Positions 27,212-35,131 of a DNA stretch of 64,000 nt are shown here, in pieces. The notes below the pieces were generated by a model. It worked only from the letters and a program-made list of their open reading frames with translations, was not told the origin of the DNA and did no database searches. Each line of letters starts with the position of its first letter. The stretch's first letter is position 1. Both the position numbers and the translations under genes were made by a program. The stretch is taken from the NCBI RefSeq assembly GCF_022370755.2, contig NZ_CP092364.2:3534001-3598000 (forward strand). The letters are read 5' to 3'. Source of the stretch: Mycolicibacterium goodii (GTDB taxonomy: Bacteria > Actinomycetota > Actinomycetes > Mycobacteriales > Mycobacteriaceae).

Positions 27212-28398
27212 CACCGCCCCCACAACATGACTCGGTTGTTGCCGGAGTCCGCGACCGCCAAGAGATCGCGGTGCAGATGCAGGCCGTAGGGCCAGCAGAG
27301 GGTGTCCCGGCCCACCAGGTCCCAACGGTTCTCCCCGTTGGACGCGAAATCCGGTTGCGCCAGCACGTGATCGGCCGGGCGTCCACCGACTGGATGGTCA
27401 GGCAGAGAGTCCCACAGCAGGATCCGGTTGTTGGCGGTGTCGGCCACCGCCAGGCGGCCGTCGTCGACCATGGCGCCATACGGGAACCGGAACCGGTCCC
27501 CGGTCTGGGGACCGTACGGCCATTCGGTCGCCGAACAGAAATCGGGTTGCCCGTACACCACATTCGCCAGCACATCGGCACCCGGATGCGGTGACCAGCC
27601 GAGGATCCGATGGTCACCGGCGTCGGCCACCAGCAACAGATCCCCGGTGCCCGTGATGGCGTGTGGCCAGCGAAAACCGGAGGGGCCGACCGGTTCGCCG
27701 CGGTTCTCCTCGCGCGCCGACGCATCGGGTTGGCCGAGCACGACATCGGCGGGCTGTCCCGGGTCGGGAATTCCGTTGTTCCACGCCAGAACCCGGCGGT
27801 TGCCGGTGTCGGCCACCCAGAACCGCCCGCCCAGCAGGGCGAATCCGAACGGCCAGTAAAAACTCGACGCCGAACACTCCACACCCGCGTTGGGTTCCAC
27901 CGATTCGGGATCCGGTTGCCCCAGCACCACATCGGGCGCGACGTCGTCACGCGTGGGCACCTCATCCCAGATCAGGATGCGGTGGTGCCAGGCATCGGCA
28001 ACCAGCAGTCGTCCGTCGATCACCGCCACCCCGGTGGGCAGGTTCATCCCGCGGGCCGGGCCGCGGCCGCCGGCGGCACGTCCCTCGGTGGTTCCGTCGG
28101 GCTGGCCGAGCACCACGTCGGCGGGAGCGTGGTCGCGGTCGGGGACACCGTGCCAGATCAGCACCCGGTGATTGCCCGAGTCGGCGACGACGACGTGCTC
28201 GTCGTCGACGAAAACCCCACGCGGCGAGTACATCCACGCCATGGTGGGACTGGCCGGCGGCAGCGCGAGTCCACCCGGAGCGGGCGCCCCGAGCCACACG
28301 AGCGGACGTCGGCCGCCGGTGAGTTCGTCCTCCAGGACAGCGGCGGTCCGTCCGGCGGGACGTCCGTCGGCGACCGGGCGCACAGAGTAGCGACTCAT
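27211..28398 (-). CDS. NHL-repeat beta-propeller protein of the huc operon
   Basis: A 395-residue predicted six-bladed propeller. Six blades end in near-identical VADSGNHRVLIW-type strands (VADAWHHRILIW, VADTGNRRVLAW, VADAGDHRILGW, VADTANNRILLW, VADSGNNRVMLW), and five are followed by a VVLGQPD-type turn. No signal peptide is seen, so it should be cytosolic, unlike many NHL proteins. It overlaps hucE by four bases (ATGA) and the following gene by one base. NHL propellers are usually protein- or ligand-binding platforms; a scaffold for electron-transfer partners or for maturation of the hydrogenase is inference. Confidence 0.88.
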   Translation of the reverse strand: MSRYSVRPVADGRPAGRTAAVLEDELTGGRRPLVWLGAPAPGGLALPPASPTMAWMYSPRGVFVDDEHVVVADSGNHRVLIWHGVPDRDHAPADVVLGQPDGTTEGRAAGGRGPARGMNLPTGVAVIDGRLLVADAWHHRILIWDEVPTRDDVAPDVVLGQPDPESVEPNAGVECSASSFYWPFGFALLGGRFWVADTGNRRVLAWNNGIPDPGQPADVVLGQPDASAREENRGEPVGPSGFRWPHAITGTGDLLLVADAGDHRILGWSPHPGADVLANVVYGQPDFCSATEWPYGPQTGDRFRFPYGAMVDDGRLAVADTANNRILLWDSLPDHPVGGRPADHVLAQPDFASNGENRWDLVGRDTLCWPYGLHLHRDLLAVADSGNNRVMLWGR

Positions 28399-29282
28399 CC
28401 GGTGACCCGCACCCAGATGTCGCCGTCGTCGATCCGCAGCGGCAGCGGTTCGAGCTGGACCCCGGGAGCCGACATGCACTCCCCCGATGTCGCGTCGTAA
28501 CAGAATCCGTGCCACGGGCACGTCAGCGTACCGTTGCCGACGTCGAGCACCGCGCCGTCGAGCGGAAGTGCCTCGTGCGCACATTCGTTGCGGTAGGCCG
28601 ACATCCGCTGCCCCAGGTTCACCAGCAGAAGCCGAACCTCACTGCCGTCGGGCGCCGTGACCGTCACGGGTGTCACGTCGTCGACCGCAGCCGCGTCGAC
28701 CGAACCCGCGCGCACCCAGCCCTCCTCGGCACGGCGCCGCACGGTGCTCCCGGCCAGCACGGCGTCGATCGAGATCACCGTGGGTGTGGGCTCGTTGGGC
28801 AGCACCTCGACCTTCGACACGCCCTGAACACCTTCCAGCAGTGCGGTTTCCACCAGCTGGCGCAGCGTCACCGCGGACATCGAGCAGCCGTTGCAGGCGC
28901 CTTCGAGCCGCACGAACGCGGTCCCCGATTCGATGCGCACCAGGGTCACGTCGCCTCCGTGACTGCGCAGTTGCGGTCGCACCTGCGCGAGGGCCTGTTC
29001 GGCCAGGGTCGTCGTGTCCGGGCGGATGATGCCGTGCAAGGTGAACAGCATGCGCACCACGGGGTCGTCGACGAGCTCGAACAACGCCTCCCGGGTCGCC
29101 TCGCCAGAACGCATTCGCTTGACGATGGTCACCAGGCCGGCGCGGTGGATCTCCTCGAGCGCGGCCTTCAGTTCCTCGGCGACCTTGCGTGCCTCGGGAT
29201 CCAGGTCGACCAGCGCGCGGACCGCGTTGTCCACGCGCTGGGCCAGCTTCTCGAGTTCTGGCGCCTCGACCGCCGCGGTCAT
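28395..29282 (-). CDS. hucE: NifU-like/Rieske fusion iron-sulfur protein HucE
   Basis: A 295-residue predicted electron-transfer protein. Residues 1-90 are a helical region; 95-165 form a NifU C-terminal-type domain (HGGDVTLVRIE, GACNGCSMSAVTL with CxxC); 200-295 are a Rieske ferredoxin domain with CAHEALPLDG and CPWHGFCYD, the Cys-x-His and Cys-x2-His ligands of a [2Fe-2S] cluster. No membrane anchor is visible. Start and stop overlap both neighbours by four bases (ATGA). In M. smegmatis the corresponding HucE has been reported to be needed for hydrogenase activity in cells, presumably as an electron relay or as a maturation factor. Confidence 0.88.
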   Translation of the reverse strand: MTAAVEAPELEKLAQRVDNAVRALVDLDPEARKVAEELKAALEEIHRAGLVTIVKRMRSGEATREALFELVDDPVVRMLFTLHGIIRPDTTTLAEQALAQVRPQLRSHGGDVTLVRIESGTAFVRLEGACNGCSMSAVTLRQLVETALLEGVQGVSKVEVLPNEPTPTVISIDAVLAGSTVRRRAEEGWVRAGSVDAAAVDDVTPVTVTAPDGSEVRLLLVNLGQRMSAYRNECAHEALPLDGAVLDVGNGTLTCPWHGFCYDATSGECMSAPGVQLEPLPLRIDDGDIWVRVTG

Positions 29283-30529
29283 TTCGCTTCCTCGTCGCGA
29301 CTGAGCGTGGTCTGTTTGGCGATCTCGTCGAGGATGCCGCGCACCGCCTGCACGGATTCGGTGTCGCCGAGTTCCTCGAAGAGGAAACGGGCCTCGTACA
29401 GCTTGGCCTTGGCGACGTCGAACATCCCGAGATGCGCGAGCGTATTGCCCTGGTTGGTCAGCACCCGTGCTCGGCCCTGCGGGTCGGTGTCGCGGTCGCG
29501 GGTGGCCAGCACGGCCTCGTAGATCTCGACGGCCTCGACGAGATTCTCGGTGCGGTGTTTCGTCGGGCTGTACACCAGGGAGTTGGCCAGGTTCAGCTGC
29601 GCGCTGGCCCACCGCGCGGGATGCGCCTCGCGGGTGAACACCGTCAGCGCCTGCCGCAGGGACTGTGCGGCGATGCCGAGGCGCAGCTGACCGGACGCCT
29701 CGACCATCGGCATGGTCAGGTAGGCGGTGGCCAGGTCGGCGTGCGCCGACGCCCACATCAGGGGTGCGTCCTCACGCCGGATGAGTTGCAGCACAGCGTG
29801 ATAATGCGGGACGCAGCCCGGCAGCAGTTCGGGACGCCCGGCGGACTGTTCGTGCAGGAGCCCGGCCGCGGTCAGGTGCAGTTCGGCACGGCTCACGTGC
29901 AGCGCGTCGGCACTGTCCAGCAGCTTGATGGCGCGCTCGAGGCGGGTCAGCGCCGCGGGCGCGTCTGTATCCCGGAGCATGCCGGCGGCCGCACCCAGCA
30001 GCACACCGGCCAGCGGCCTGCTCACCGGTGTCGCCTGGTCGGCGGCCCGATCGAGAAGCGCGACCGCGCGGTCGGGGTCGCCCGCGTCGAGCGCCGCGGA
30101 CGCCTGCGCCGAGAGCACCACGGCGACCAGTTCGCCGTCGAGTCCTTCGGCGCTCGGCACGGCGTCGCTGCGGCCGAGCGCGAACAGCACGACGTCGACG
30201 AGGACACCGAACACGCCCAGGTCGGCGCGCAGCGTGTCGGGATCGGCCGCGTCGGGATCGAGGACGAACCTGTTGTAGCGCGTGACGGGATCGTCGCCCG
30301 CCAACGCCGCCAGCGCCGCGTCACGGTCACCGGCGAGCGCGTGCCGGTGCGCGGCCAGACGCTCGGGCCACGCCTGCGGCAGTGTCCCACCGACCAGCGC
30401 GGCACGTGCGGCGTCGGTGTCGGAACCGGCCGGCACGAGCAGGTAACCCAGGGGAAGGCCGAAGGCACCAAGCGGTTGCGGGCGCACGCACACGTCGGTG
30501 CAGTCGGTCAGTACTGCGGTCTCGGTCAC
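29279..30529 (-). CDS. Tetratricopeptide-repeat protein of the huc operon
   Basis: A 416-residue helical-repeat protein. Repeats of the TPR type are visible in the C-terminal half (ARWASAQLNLANSLVYSP, AVEIYEAVLATRD, GRARVLTNQGNTLAHLG, AKAKLYEARFLFEELGD), with weaker ones before. There is no signal peptide or membrane span. GTG 30529 follows GGGAGG; the stop overlaps hucE as ATGA. TPR proteins assemble complexes, so a role in building the large Huc oligomer or in delivering the large subunit to the Hyp machinery is plausible, but this is inferred only from operon position. Confidence 0.85.
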   Translation of the reverse strand: MTETAVLTDCTDVCVRPQPLGAFGLPLGYLLVPAGSDTDAARAALVGGTLPQAWPERLAAHRHALAGDRDAALAALAGDDPVTRYNRFVLDPDAADPDTLRADLGVFGVLVDVVLFALGRSDAVPSAEGLDGELVAVVLSAQASAALDAGDPDRAVALLDRAADQATPVSRPLAGVLLGAAAGMLRDTDAPAALTRLERAIKLLDSADALHVSRAELHLTAAGLLHEQSAGRPELLPGCVPHYHAVLQLIRREDAPLMWASAHADLATAYLTMPMVEASGQLRLGIAAQSLRQALTVFTREAHPARWASAQLNLANSLVYSPTKHRTENLVEAVEIYEAVLATRDRDTDPQGRARVLTNQGNTLAHLGMFDVAKAKLYEARFLFEELGDTESVQAVRGILDEIAKQTTLSRDEEAK

Positions 30530-30545
30530 GGCCCTCCCATGGTTG

Positions 30546-30818
30546 TCACTGGATGAACGGCCCCCTCGGGTCCCGTTCGGCGGCCCGTTTGATCAGACTG
30601 GCGGCCAGTTCGGCACGTCCGCGAGTGCGGTAGGTGTCGATGCGCTTGCGTACGACGCCGTCGGCGAAGACCACGACGATGTCCACCGCGAAGTGGCCAC
30701 GTTCAGCGACGACAACGGTCTCGACGGTGTGCGCGACATCGGCGGAACCCTCGGCGCGTACCTCGGTGCGGGGCAGCCCGTGCGGGAACGGCCGCTGGCA
30801 CTCACACACGGCGATCAC
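30546..30818 (-). CDS. Small huc-operon protein of unknown function (90 aa)
   Basis: Not recognised. A 90-residue alpha/beta protein: a N-terminal CEC pair, a strand-rich centre (TVETVVVAERGHFAVDIVVVFADG) and a basic helical tail (ELAASLIKRAAERD). The GTG start overlaps the protease stop as GTGA with GGGAGG upstream, so it is made together with the protease. It lies 16 bp before the TPR gene. Its fixed place between protease and TPR gene suggests a maturation or assembly role. Confidence 0.75.
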   Translation of the reverse strand: MIAVCECQRPFPHGLPRTEVRAEGSADVAHTVETVVVAERGHFAVDIVVVFADGVVRKRIDTYRTRGRAELAASLIKRAAERDPRGPFIQ

Positions 30819-31612
30819 CGCGCCTCCCGCAGATCAGCGGGGATGGGGATGCGTAATGCTGACTTCTCATCGTCCCAGAATGCCCGATGGGGGCCAGAAA
30901 GTAAGGTCTCCCTAACTTCAACCCTGGTTTGGTCCCTGAGCACCTCGGCGATCAGCACCGACCGGTCCCCGGCGGGATTGCGCTGTTTGAGCAGCAGACC
31001 GCCGCTGCGCGGACCCCGCAGCGGGATGACCCACAGATCGTCGTCACGCACCATCGCGGCCACGGCGTCGGAGGGGAACCGGGCCGCGGCGACGTCGGCA
31101 GTCAGGCGCAGGTAGCCGTCCTCGGTGATCTCGACCTCGACCTCGTCGGCGGCCTGCGGCCGCAGCGGCCCCAGGTAGTCCCGCTCGATCAGCGCGATCA
31201 CCTCTTCCATCGCCGCGCTCACCCGTTCGGACAACTCGGCGCCGAAGTCGACGTTCTCGGCCTCGATCAGGAACACCGTGATGTCGGTGGGACAGTCGTC
31301 CGCCAGCGCCCACCGCGCGAACGCGATCGCGTGGTCCCAACGGAACGAGTGCGTGTGCAGCCCCTGCAGAGGCGGCAGTTCGGCGAGTTCCTCACCGGGG
31401 ACCCGGAACACGGTGCCCGGTGCCGACCCCGTAGCGGCGGCGTCGATGATCACCACCCGCTCGGCCCCGCGCATCTGGAACGCGACGTCCATGCCGGCCG
31501 TCCCGCCGTCGACCAGGCGGGCGCCGGCCGGCACGCCGCGCTCCCACAGGTGGCGGACGAGCACCGGACCGACCCCGTCGTCACCCCGCAGGAGGTTGCC
31601 GCACCCGACCAC
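30815..31612 (-). CDS. Hydrogenase maturation protease with extra C-terminal domain
   Basis: Endopeptidase of the HyaD/HybD family that clips the HucL C-terminal peptide after nickel insertion. The protease part (first 150 residues) has GCGNLLRGDDGVG, DGGTAGMD and LHTHSFRWDH, which include the nickel-sensing acidic and His residues. A second region of about 110 residues (VEVEITEDGYLRLTADVAA to the end) is fused and not part of the usual 150-170-residue protease. The first canonical start, GTG 31612, lies inside beta-strand 1 and would remove the normal N-terminus (CDVLVVGCGN). The frame stays open to just after the hucL stop, with a CTG at 31651 three codons-worth of context away, so the true start is probably non-canonical and upstream. 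Confidence 0.85.
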   Translation of the reverse strand: MVGCGNLLRGDDGVGPVLVRHLWERGVPAGARLVDGGTAGMDVAFQMRGAERVVIIDAAATGSAPGTVFRVPGEELAELPPLQGLHTHSFRWDHAIAFARWALADDCPTDITVFLIEAENVDFGAELSERVSAAMEEVIALIERDYLGPLRPQAADEVEVEITEDGYLRLTADVAAARFPSDAVAAMVRDDDLWVIPLRGPRSGGLLLKQRNPAGDRSVLIAEVLRDQTRVEVRETLLSGPHRAFWDDEKSALRIPIPADLREAR

Positions 31613-31652
31613 GAGTACGTCGCATACCTGGGGTTCGAGCGCAGAGGTCAGT

Positions 31653-33260
31653 TCACACCATCCCGTTGATCACGAACCGGTTCAGTTCCTTGCCGGTCTT
31701 GCCGTCGTAGGCGTGCACGGTACACACCAGGCACGAGTCGAAACTGCGTGCCACGTGCCCGAGCTCCACGGGGTCCTCGGCATCGACGATCGGCGAGCCG
31801 ACGAGGGCCTGTTCGATCGGGCCGAGGACCTCCGAGGCGTCACGCGGGCCGATGTTCCACGCGGTCGGCGTGACGACCTGATAGTTCTTGATCTTCGAAT
31901 CCTCGATGACGATCCAGTCGCTCAAGGCGCCGCGCGCGGCCTCGGTGGAGCCGAAGCCCTTGCCCTCGGCGTACTCGACGGGCTTGGTGTAGAAGCTCTC
32001 CTTGAGCTCCAGATCGTCGAGCCACTGCCGCACCCACTTGTAGTACTTGGGTCCCTCGTGCATGCGGGCGAGTTGGCGCACCATCACCGACGGCCCGATG
32101 GCGTTGTAGATGTCGGCGAACAGCGGGTCGTCGTCCTGGTGCGTTTCGGCGTCGGGGGCAGAGGCCGCCATGCGGCGCGCCAGCGGTCCGGTCTCCAGCG
32201 GTACGTTGCCCAGGCCGGGCACGGCGTACCGCGGTGACTTGGCCCAGCTGTACTTGCCCTGCTTTCGGCCGTCCTCGGGGTTGATCGGGATGGTCTCGCC
32301 CTCGAACGGATGCAGCGGCCGGTTGCCCTCGTAGAACGAGTGCGTGACGTCTTCGGTGACGTTGGCCTGGTCGAACTCGAAGTACCTGCCGTCGGCGAAC
32401 ACACCCGAACGTCCGATGAGCGCGGCGTTGCGCCCCTCGATGGTCGGGTTCTCGTACAGCGACGGTTCGAAATACGTCCCGGTGGCCAGGTAGTTGCCCA
32501 CGCCCTGGCCGTACTTGTCCAGGCCGACGTCCAGGCAGTACCGGATGAAGAACCCGCAGTCGCTGTTGTACTGGGATTCGTTCTCGTCGACCCAGGCCAG
32601 CACGTCGTTCCAGGTCTTGTTCTCCAGCCAGCGGTCGACCGAGCAGCCCAGCCACTGCTTCTCGAGCCAGTTGTCATTCCAATGCTCCAGGATCGCGATG
32701 GCACGTGTGACGTCGGACAGCGTCGGCGCGCTCATCACACCGCCGGGCACCATGAAACTCGAATGCGGCCACTGCCCTCCGAAGATCGCGTAGACCTCAA
32801 CCGGTTTGGCCGAAAGCACCACGCCCGGCTGGTAACTCGTGCCGACGTAGGGTGCGAACCGGCGCACGGCCTCGTCGTAGAGCTTGGACTTGGCGTAGTT
32901 CTTGTTGGTCAGGTCGATGGCGAACAGCGCGTAGAAGTACCGCGGGATCGACTGCAGCGTCTCGCAGGCCTGGCAGATGTTGCGGATCAGGGTCGCGTTG
33001 GGCGGCATGTGGGTGCGCCAGGCGGTGTCCAGGGCGTAGGCGGACTTGTACAGGTGGCTGCCGCCGCAGATGCCGCAGATGCGCGGGCACACGATCAGCC
33101 CGGCCTGAGGGTCCTTGCCGCGCAGGATGATCTCGAAGCCTCGGAACATCGCCGCCTCGGTCCAGGCCGACGTGACGACGCCGTCGTTGATGGTGACGCG
33201 GACGTCGAGGTCGCCCTCGACGCGGCCCAACGGGCTGACGAAAAGGTCGAGTTCGGTCAT
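31653..33260 (-). CDS. hucL: [NiFe]-hydrogenase large subunit HucL (group 2a)
   Basis: Catalytic subunit oxidising H2, 535 residues before processing. The NiFe site ligands are the L1 motif RICGICGGSH (Cys62, Cys65) and the L2 motif DSCLVCTVH (Cys510, Cys513). The tail after His516, about 19 residues ending NGMV, is the peptide removed by the maturation protease. Overall features match the high-affinity, oxygen-insensitive Huc enzyme of M. smegmatis that scavenges atmospheric hydrogen and reduces menaquinone. There is no Tat signal in either subunit, so it acts on the cytoplasmic side. hucS lies 31 bp upstream. Confidence 0.96.
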   Translation of the reverse strand: MTELDLFVSPLGRVEGDLDVRVTINDGVVTSAWTEAAMFRGFEIILRGKDPQAGLIVCPRICGICGGSHLYKSAYALDTAWRTHMPPNATLIRNICQACETLQSIPRYFYALFAIDLTNKNYAKSKLYDEAVRRFAPYVGTSYQPGVVLSAKPVEVYAIFGGQWPHSSFMVPGGVMSAPTLSDVTRAIAILEHWNDNWLEKQWLGCSVDRWLENKTWNDVLAWVDENESQYNSDCGFFIRYCLDVGLDKYGQGVGNYLATGTYFEPSLYENPTIEGRNAALIGRSGVFADGRYFEFDQANVTEDVTHSFYEGNRPLHPFEGETIPINPEDGRKQGKYSWAKSPRYAVPGLGNVPLETGPLARRMAASAPDAETHQDDDPLFADIYNAIGPSVMVRQLARMHEGPKYYKWVRQWLDDLELKESFYTKPVEYAEGKGFGSTEAARGALSDWIVIEDSKIKNYQVVTPTAWNIGPRDASEVLGPIEQALVGSPIVDAEDPVELGHVARSFDSCLVCTVHAYDGKTGKELNRFVINGMV

Positions 33261-33291
33261 GTCAGTGTGAGTCCTTTTCTCCTGCTGGCCG

Positions 33292-34263
33292 CTAAACCAC
33301 GAACATGTCTTCTTTTGACCACTGCGGTGCCGCGATCCGCGCTGCCGCCGCCAGACCCATGTACGTCAGGTGATCGGTGCCCTCGGGGACTTCCTTCGGG
33401 ATCATGCCGCTGACCTTCTGGGTCTTGAACACCGTGCCCGGCGCCAGATCGAAGTGCGGGAACTCGGGTTCGGTGCAACCCAGGCACGGCATGCCTGCCC
33501 TGGTCTTGGAACTCTGCCGGTTCCACAGGATCCGGTTGCACGGCGAGTGGGTCATCGGTCCGCGGCAACCGAATTCATAGAACAGGCACCCCGTGCGGGT
33601 GCCTTCACCGAACGACAATGTGGACTGCTTGTACTCGAAGAACTGCACACGCGTACAACCGGTCTGGGTGAACGTCTTGAAGAACGTCTCAGGCCGGTGC
33701 AGGTCGTCGAGGGTGATGTCACCGGCACGACCGGTGGCCAGCGCGACGAGGATCTGGGTGATCCAGTCCGGGTGGGCCGGGCAGCCCGGCACGTTGATCA
33801 CCGGAAGCCCCATCTTGGAACGGAAGTCCGGGCCGAGGAACCCGCCCTTCTCCCGCTTGTGGAACTGCAGTCCGGTGGAGCCCGAGGGGTTGGGTTCCAT
33901 GGCCGGGATGCCGCCGAAGCAGGCGCAGTCGCCGATGGCCACCACGATCTGGGCTGCACCCGCGAGGTCGGTGACCCAGTCCTTCATCGGGCGGCCGGCG
34001 AACATGTCCATCTGTCCGGTGCCGTTCGGCGCCTCGATGACCGTCCCTTCGAAAACGAAGATATCCAGGGGCCGTTCGCCTTTCGCGCAGTCCCAGAACA
34101 CCTTTTGCGCATTGTTGCCCAGTTCCAGCCCGAGCGACGGATGCCACAACAGGTCGAGGCCGAAGTCGACGATCAGGTCGACGACGTTGGGCTCGTCTGC
34201 GTTGAGGAACGACATGGTGTTGCCACTACATGCCCCGCCTTGGAACCAAAGCACCGATGCCAT
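33292..34263 (-). CDS. hucS: [NiFe]-hydrogenase small subunit HucS (group 2a)
   Basis: Electron-transfer subunit of 323 residues. It begins MASVLWFQGGACSGNTMSF, the proximal-cluster motif CxGN, without the Tat leader of group 1 enzymes. Further cysteines are in GDCACFGG, NVPGCPAHPDW, GCLFYEFGCRG and CNRILWN with GMPCLGCTEPEFP, sufficient for three clusters. In the purified M. smegmatis Huc all three were reported as [3Fe-4S], which contributes to oxygen tolerance. GAGGAGA precedes ATG 34263. The gene is 70 bp downstream of hucM. Confidence 0.96.
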   Translation of the reverse strand: MASVLWFQGGACSGNTMSFLNADEPNVVDLIVDFGLDLLWHPSLGLELGNNAQKVFWDCAKGERPLDIFVFEGTVIEAPNGTGQMDMFAGRPMKDWVTDLAGAAQIVVAIGDCACFGGIPAMEPNPSGSTGLQFHKREKGGFLGPDFRSKMGLPVINVPGCPAHPDWITQILVALATGRAGDITLDDLHRPETFFKTFTQTGCTRVQFFEYKQSTLSFGEGTRTGCLFYEFGCRGPMTHSPCNRILWNRQSSKTRAGMPCLGCTEPEFPHFDLAPGTVFKTQKVSGMIPKEVPEGTDHLTYMGLAAAARIAAPQWSKEDMFVV

Positions 34264-34333
34264 TGGGTCTCCTCTCGATCGCCGGCCAGGGCTGCTGCCG
34301 GATTCCGCTGGACTGTAAAGGTTTTCGCTTCGA

Positions 34334-34903
34334 TCACACCTTGCTGCCGAAGACGCGGGCGACTTCGATCAGGTACGACACACCACGGCCGACGTCGGGA
34401 TCCTTGGCCGCCGCGCGCAGCGTCTTCCACATCCCCCGCACACCGCGCGGCGCGGGCGGCGCCGATGTGCGCGCCGCCACCAGCGCGTCCCCCAGTGCCG
34501 ACAGCACCTCGGCGCCACGCTGGTCGGTCAACGAATCCAGCACCGCGTTGAGCGCCGGCGTCGCCTTCACCAGTCCCCCGGACAACGTTGCCAGCGAGTT
34601 CGCCAACCCCGCCAGGTCGACGTCCTTGAGCGCCGCGAGTGCGGGGATGGGCGTGTCAGCCGCGTTGAGCGCCTTCAACTCCCCGATCGCCGACGTCAGG
34701 TTGTTCGCGATGTCGTCACCGCGACGCACGAATCCGTCGAGACCCTTGACGAGGACCGCGAGCAGGTCCGCATGGTCGAGCAAGCTGTTGAGGGCCTCGG
34801 CAACCTGGGGATCGTCGAGACGCCGACGGATCCCGTCGGCCGGCGAGATGTCTGGAAGTTCGTCGATCGCATTCTGACCGGCACTGTGACCGTTGCTGGC
34901 CAT
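34334..34903 (-). CDS. hucM: Huc scaffold and membrane-associating subunit HucM
   Basis: A 189-residue protein, first gene of the huc operon. It has a hydrophilic N-terminus with DELPDISPADGIRRRLDDP, then a long Ala/Leu-rich helical region (LNSLLDHADLLAVLVKGLDG, ALKDVDLAGLANSLATLSGG) of DUF1641 character, and a C-terminal VGRGVSYLIEVARVFGSKV. In M. smegmatis, HucM forms a tetrameric coiled-coil stalk that gathers HucSL dimers and links them to the membrane quinone pool. ATG 34903 is preceded by GAGGATGG; an earlier in-frame start would add 12 residues. Not a transmembrane protein by hydropathy. Confidence 0.85.
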   Translation of the reverse strand: MASNGHSAGQNAIDELPDISPADGIRRRLDDPQVAEALNSLLDHADLLAVLVKGLDGFVRRGDDIANNLTSAIGELKALNAADTPIPALAALKDVDLAGLANSLATLSGGLVKATPALNAVLDSLTDQRGAEVLSALGDALVAARTSAPPAPRGVRGMWKTLRAAAKDPDVGRGVSYLIEVARVFGSKV

Positions 34904-34964
34904 TCCATCCTCCCGCTCGGAGTTTCGGCGACGCGGCAAACATATCCTCGCCTATGCGCGGATG

Positions 34965-35009
34965 CCTATCGCTTTCGCGCAATTCCTGTCCGGATTGCGC
35001 AAAGATAGG
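34965..35009. promoter_or_regulatory. Nested inverted repeat between hucM and the araC-type gene
   Basis: Outer arms CCTATC (34965-34970) and GATAGG (35004-35009), inner arms GCGCAAT (34977-34983) and ATTGCGC (34994-35000), plus a TTT/AAA pair between them. It lies 62-106 bp upstream of hucM and about 125 bp before the regulator gene. It may be an operator for the AraC-type protein or a hairpin in the huc 5' leader. Confidence 0.5.
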
Positions 35010-35074
35010 TGCGCTCATGCGCGTCTGACGATCAGGAGGGTTGCGGTGCGGGACCGAAATCCGTTATCGCTGAC

Positions 35075-35093
35075 CAAAGTTAGGCTTTCCTTA
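35075..35093. promoter_or_regulatory. Iron-box-like (IdeR) sequence upstream of the araC-type gene
   Basis: The 19-mer centred on GTTAGGCTTTCCTTA matches 13 of 19 positions of the IdeR consensus TTAGGTTAGGCTAACCTAA, with the central TTAGGCT intact. It is 39 bp before the AraC-type start. Iron control of a locus that makes an iron-rich enzyme would be sensible, but the match is only moderate. Confidence 0.3.
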
Positions 35094-35131
35094 GCTCGCG
35101 TATCAGGCCGGGCGTTGCTGGGGGTTCCCGG

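Noticed and set aside
27211..28398. Regularly spaced repeats considered as a CRISPR-like or satellite array
   Set aside because: The repeats are diverged, in frame and encode NHL propeller blades.
30897..30918. TAAGGTCTCCCTAAC resembling an iron box
   Set aside because: It lies inside the protease coding region and matches the IdeR consensus poorly.
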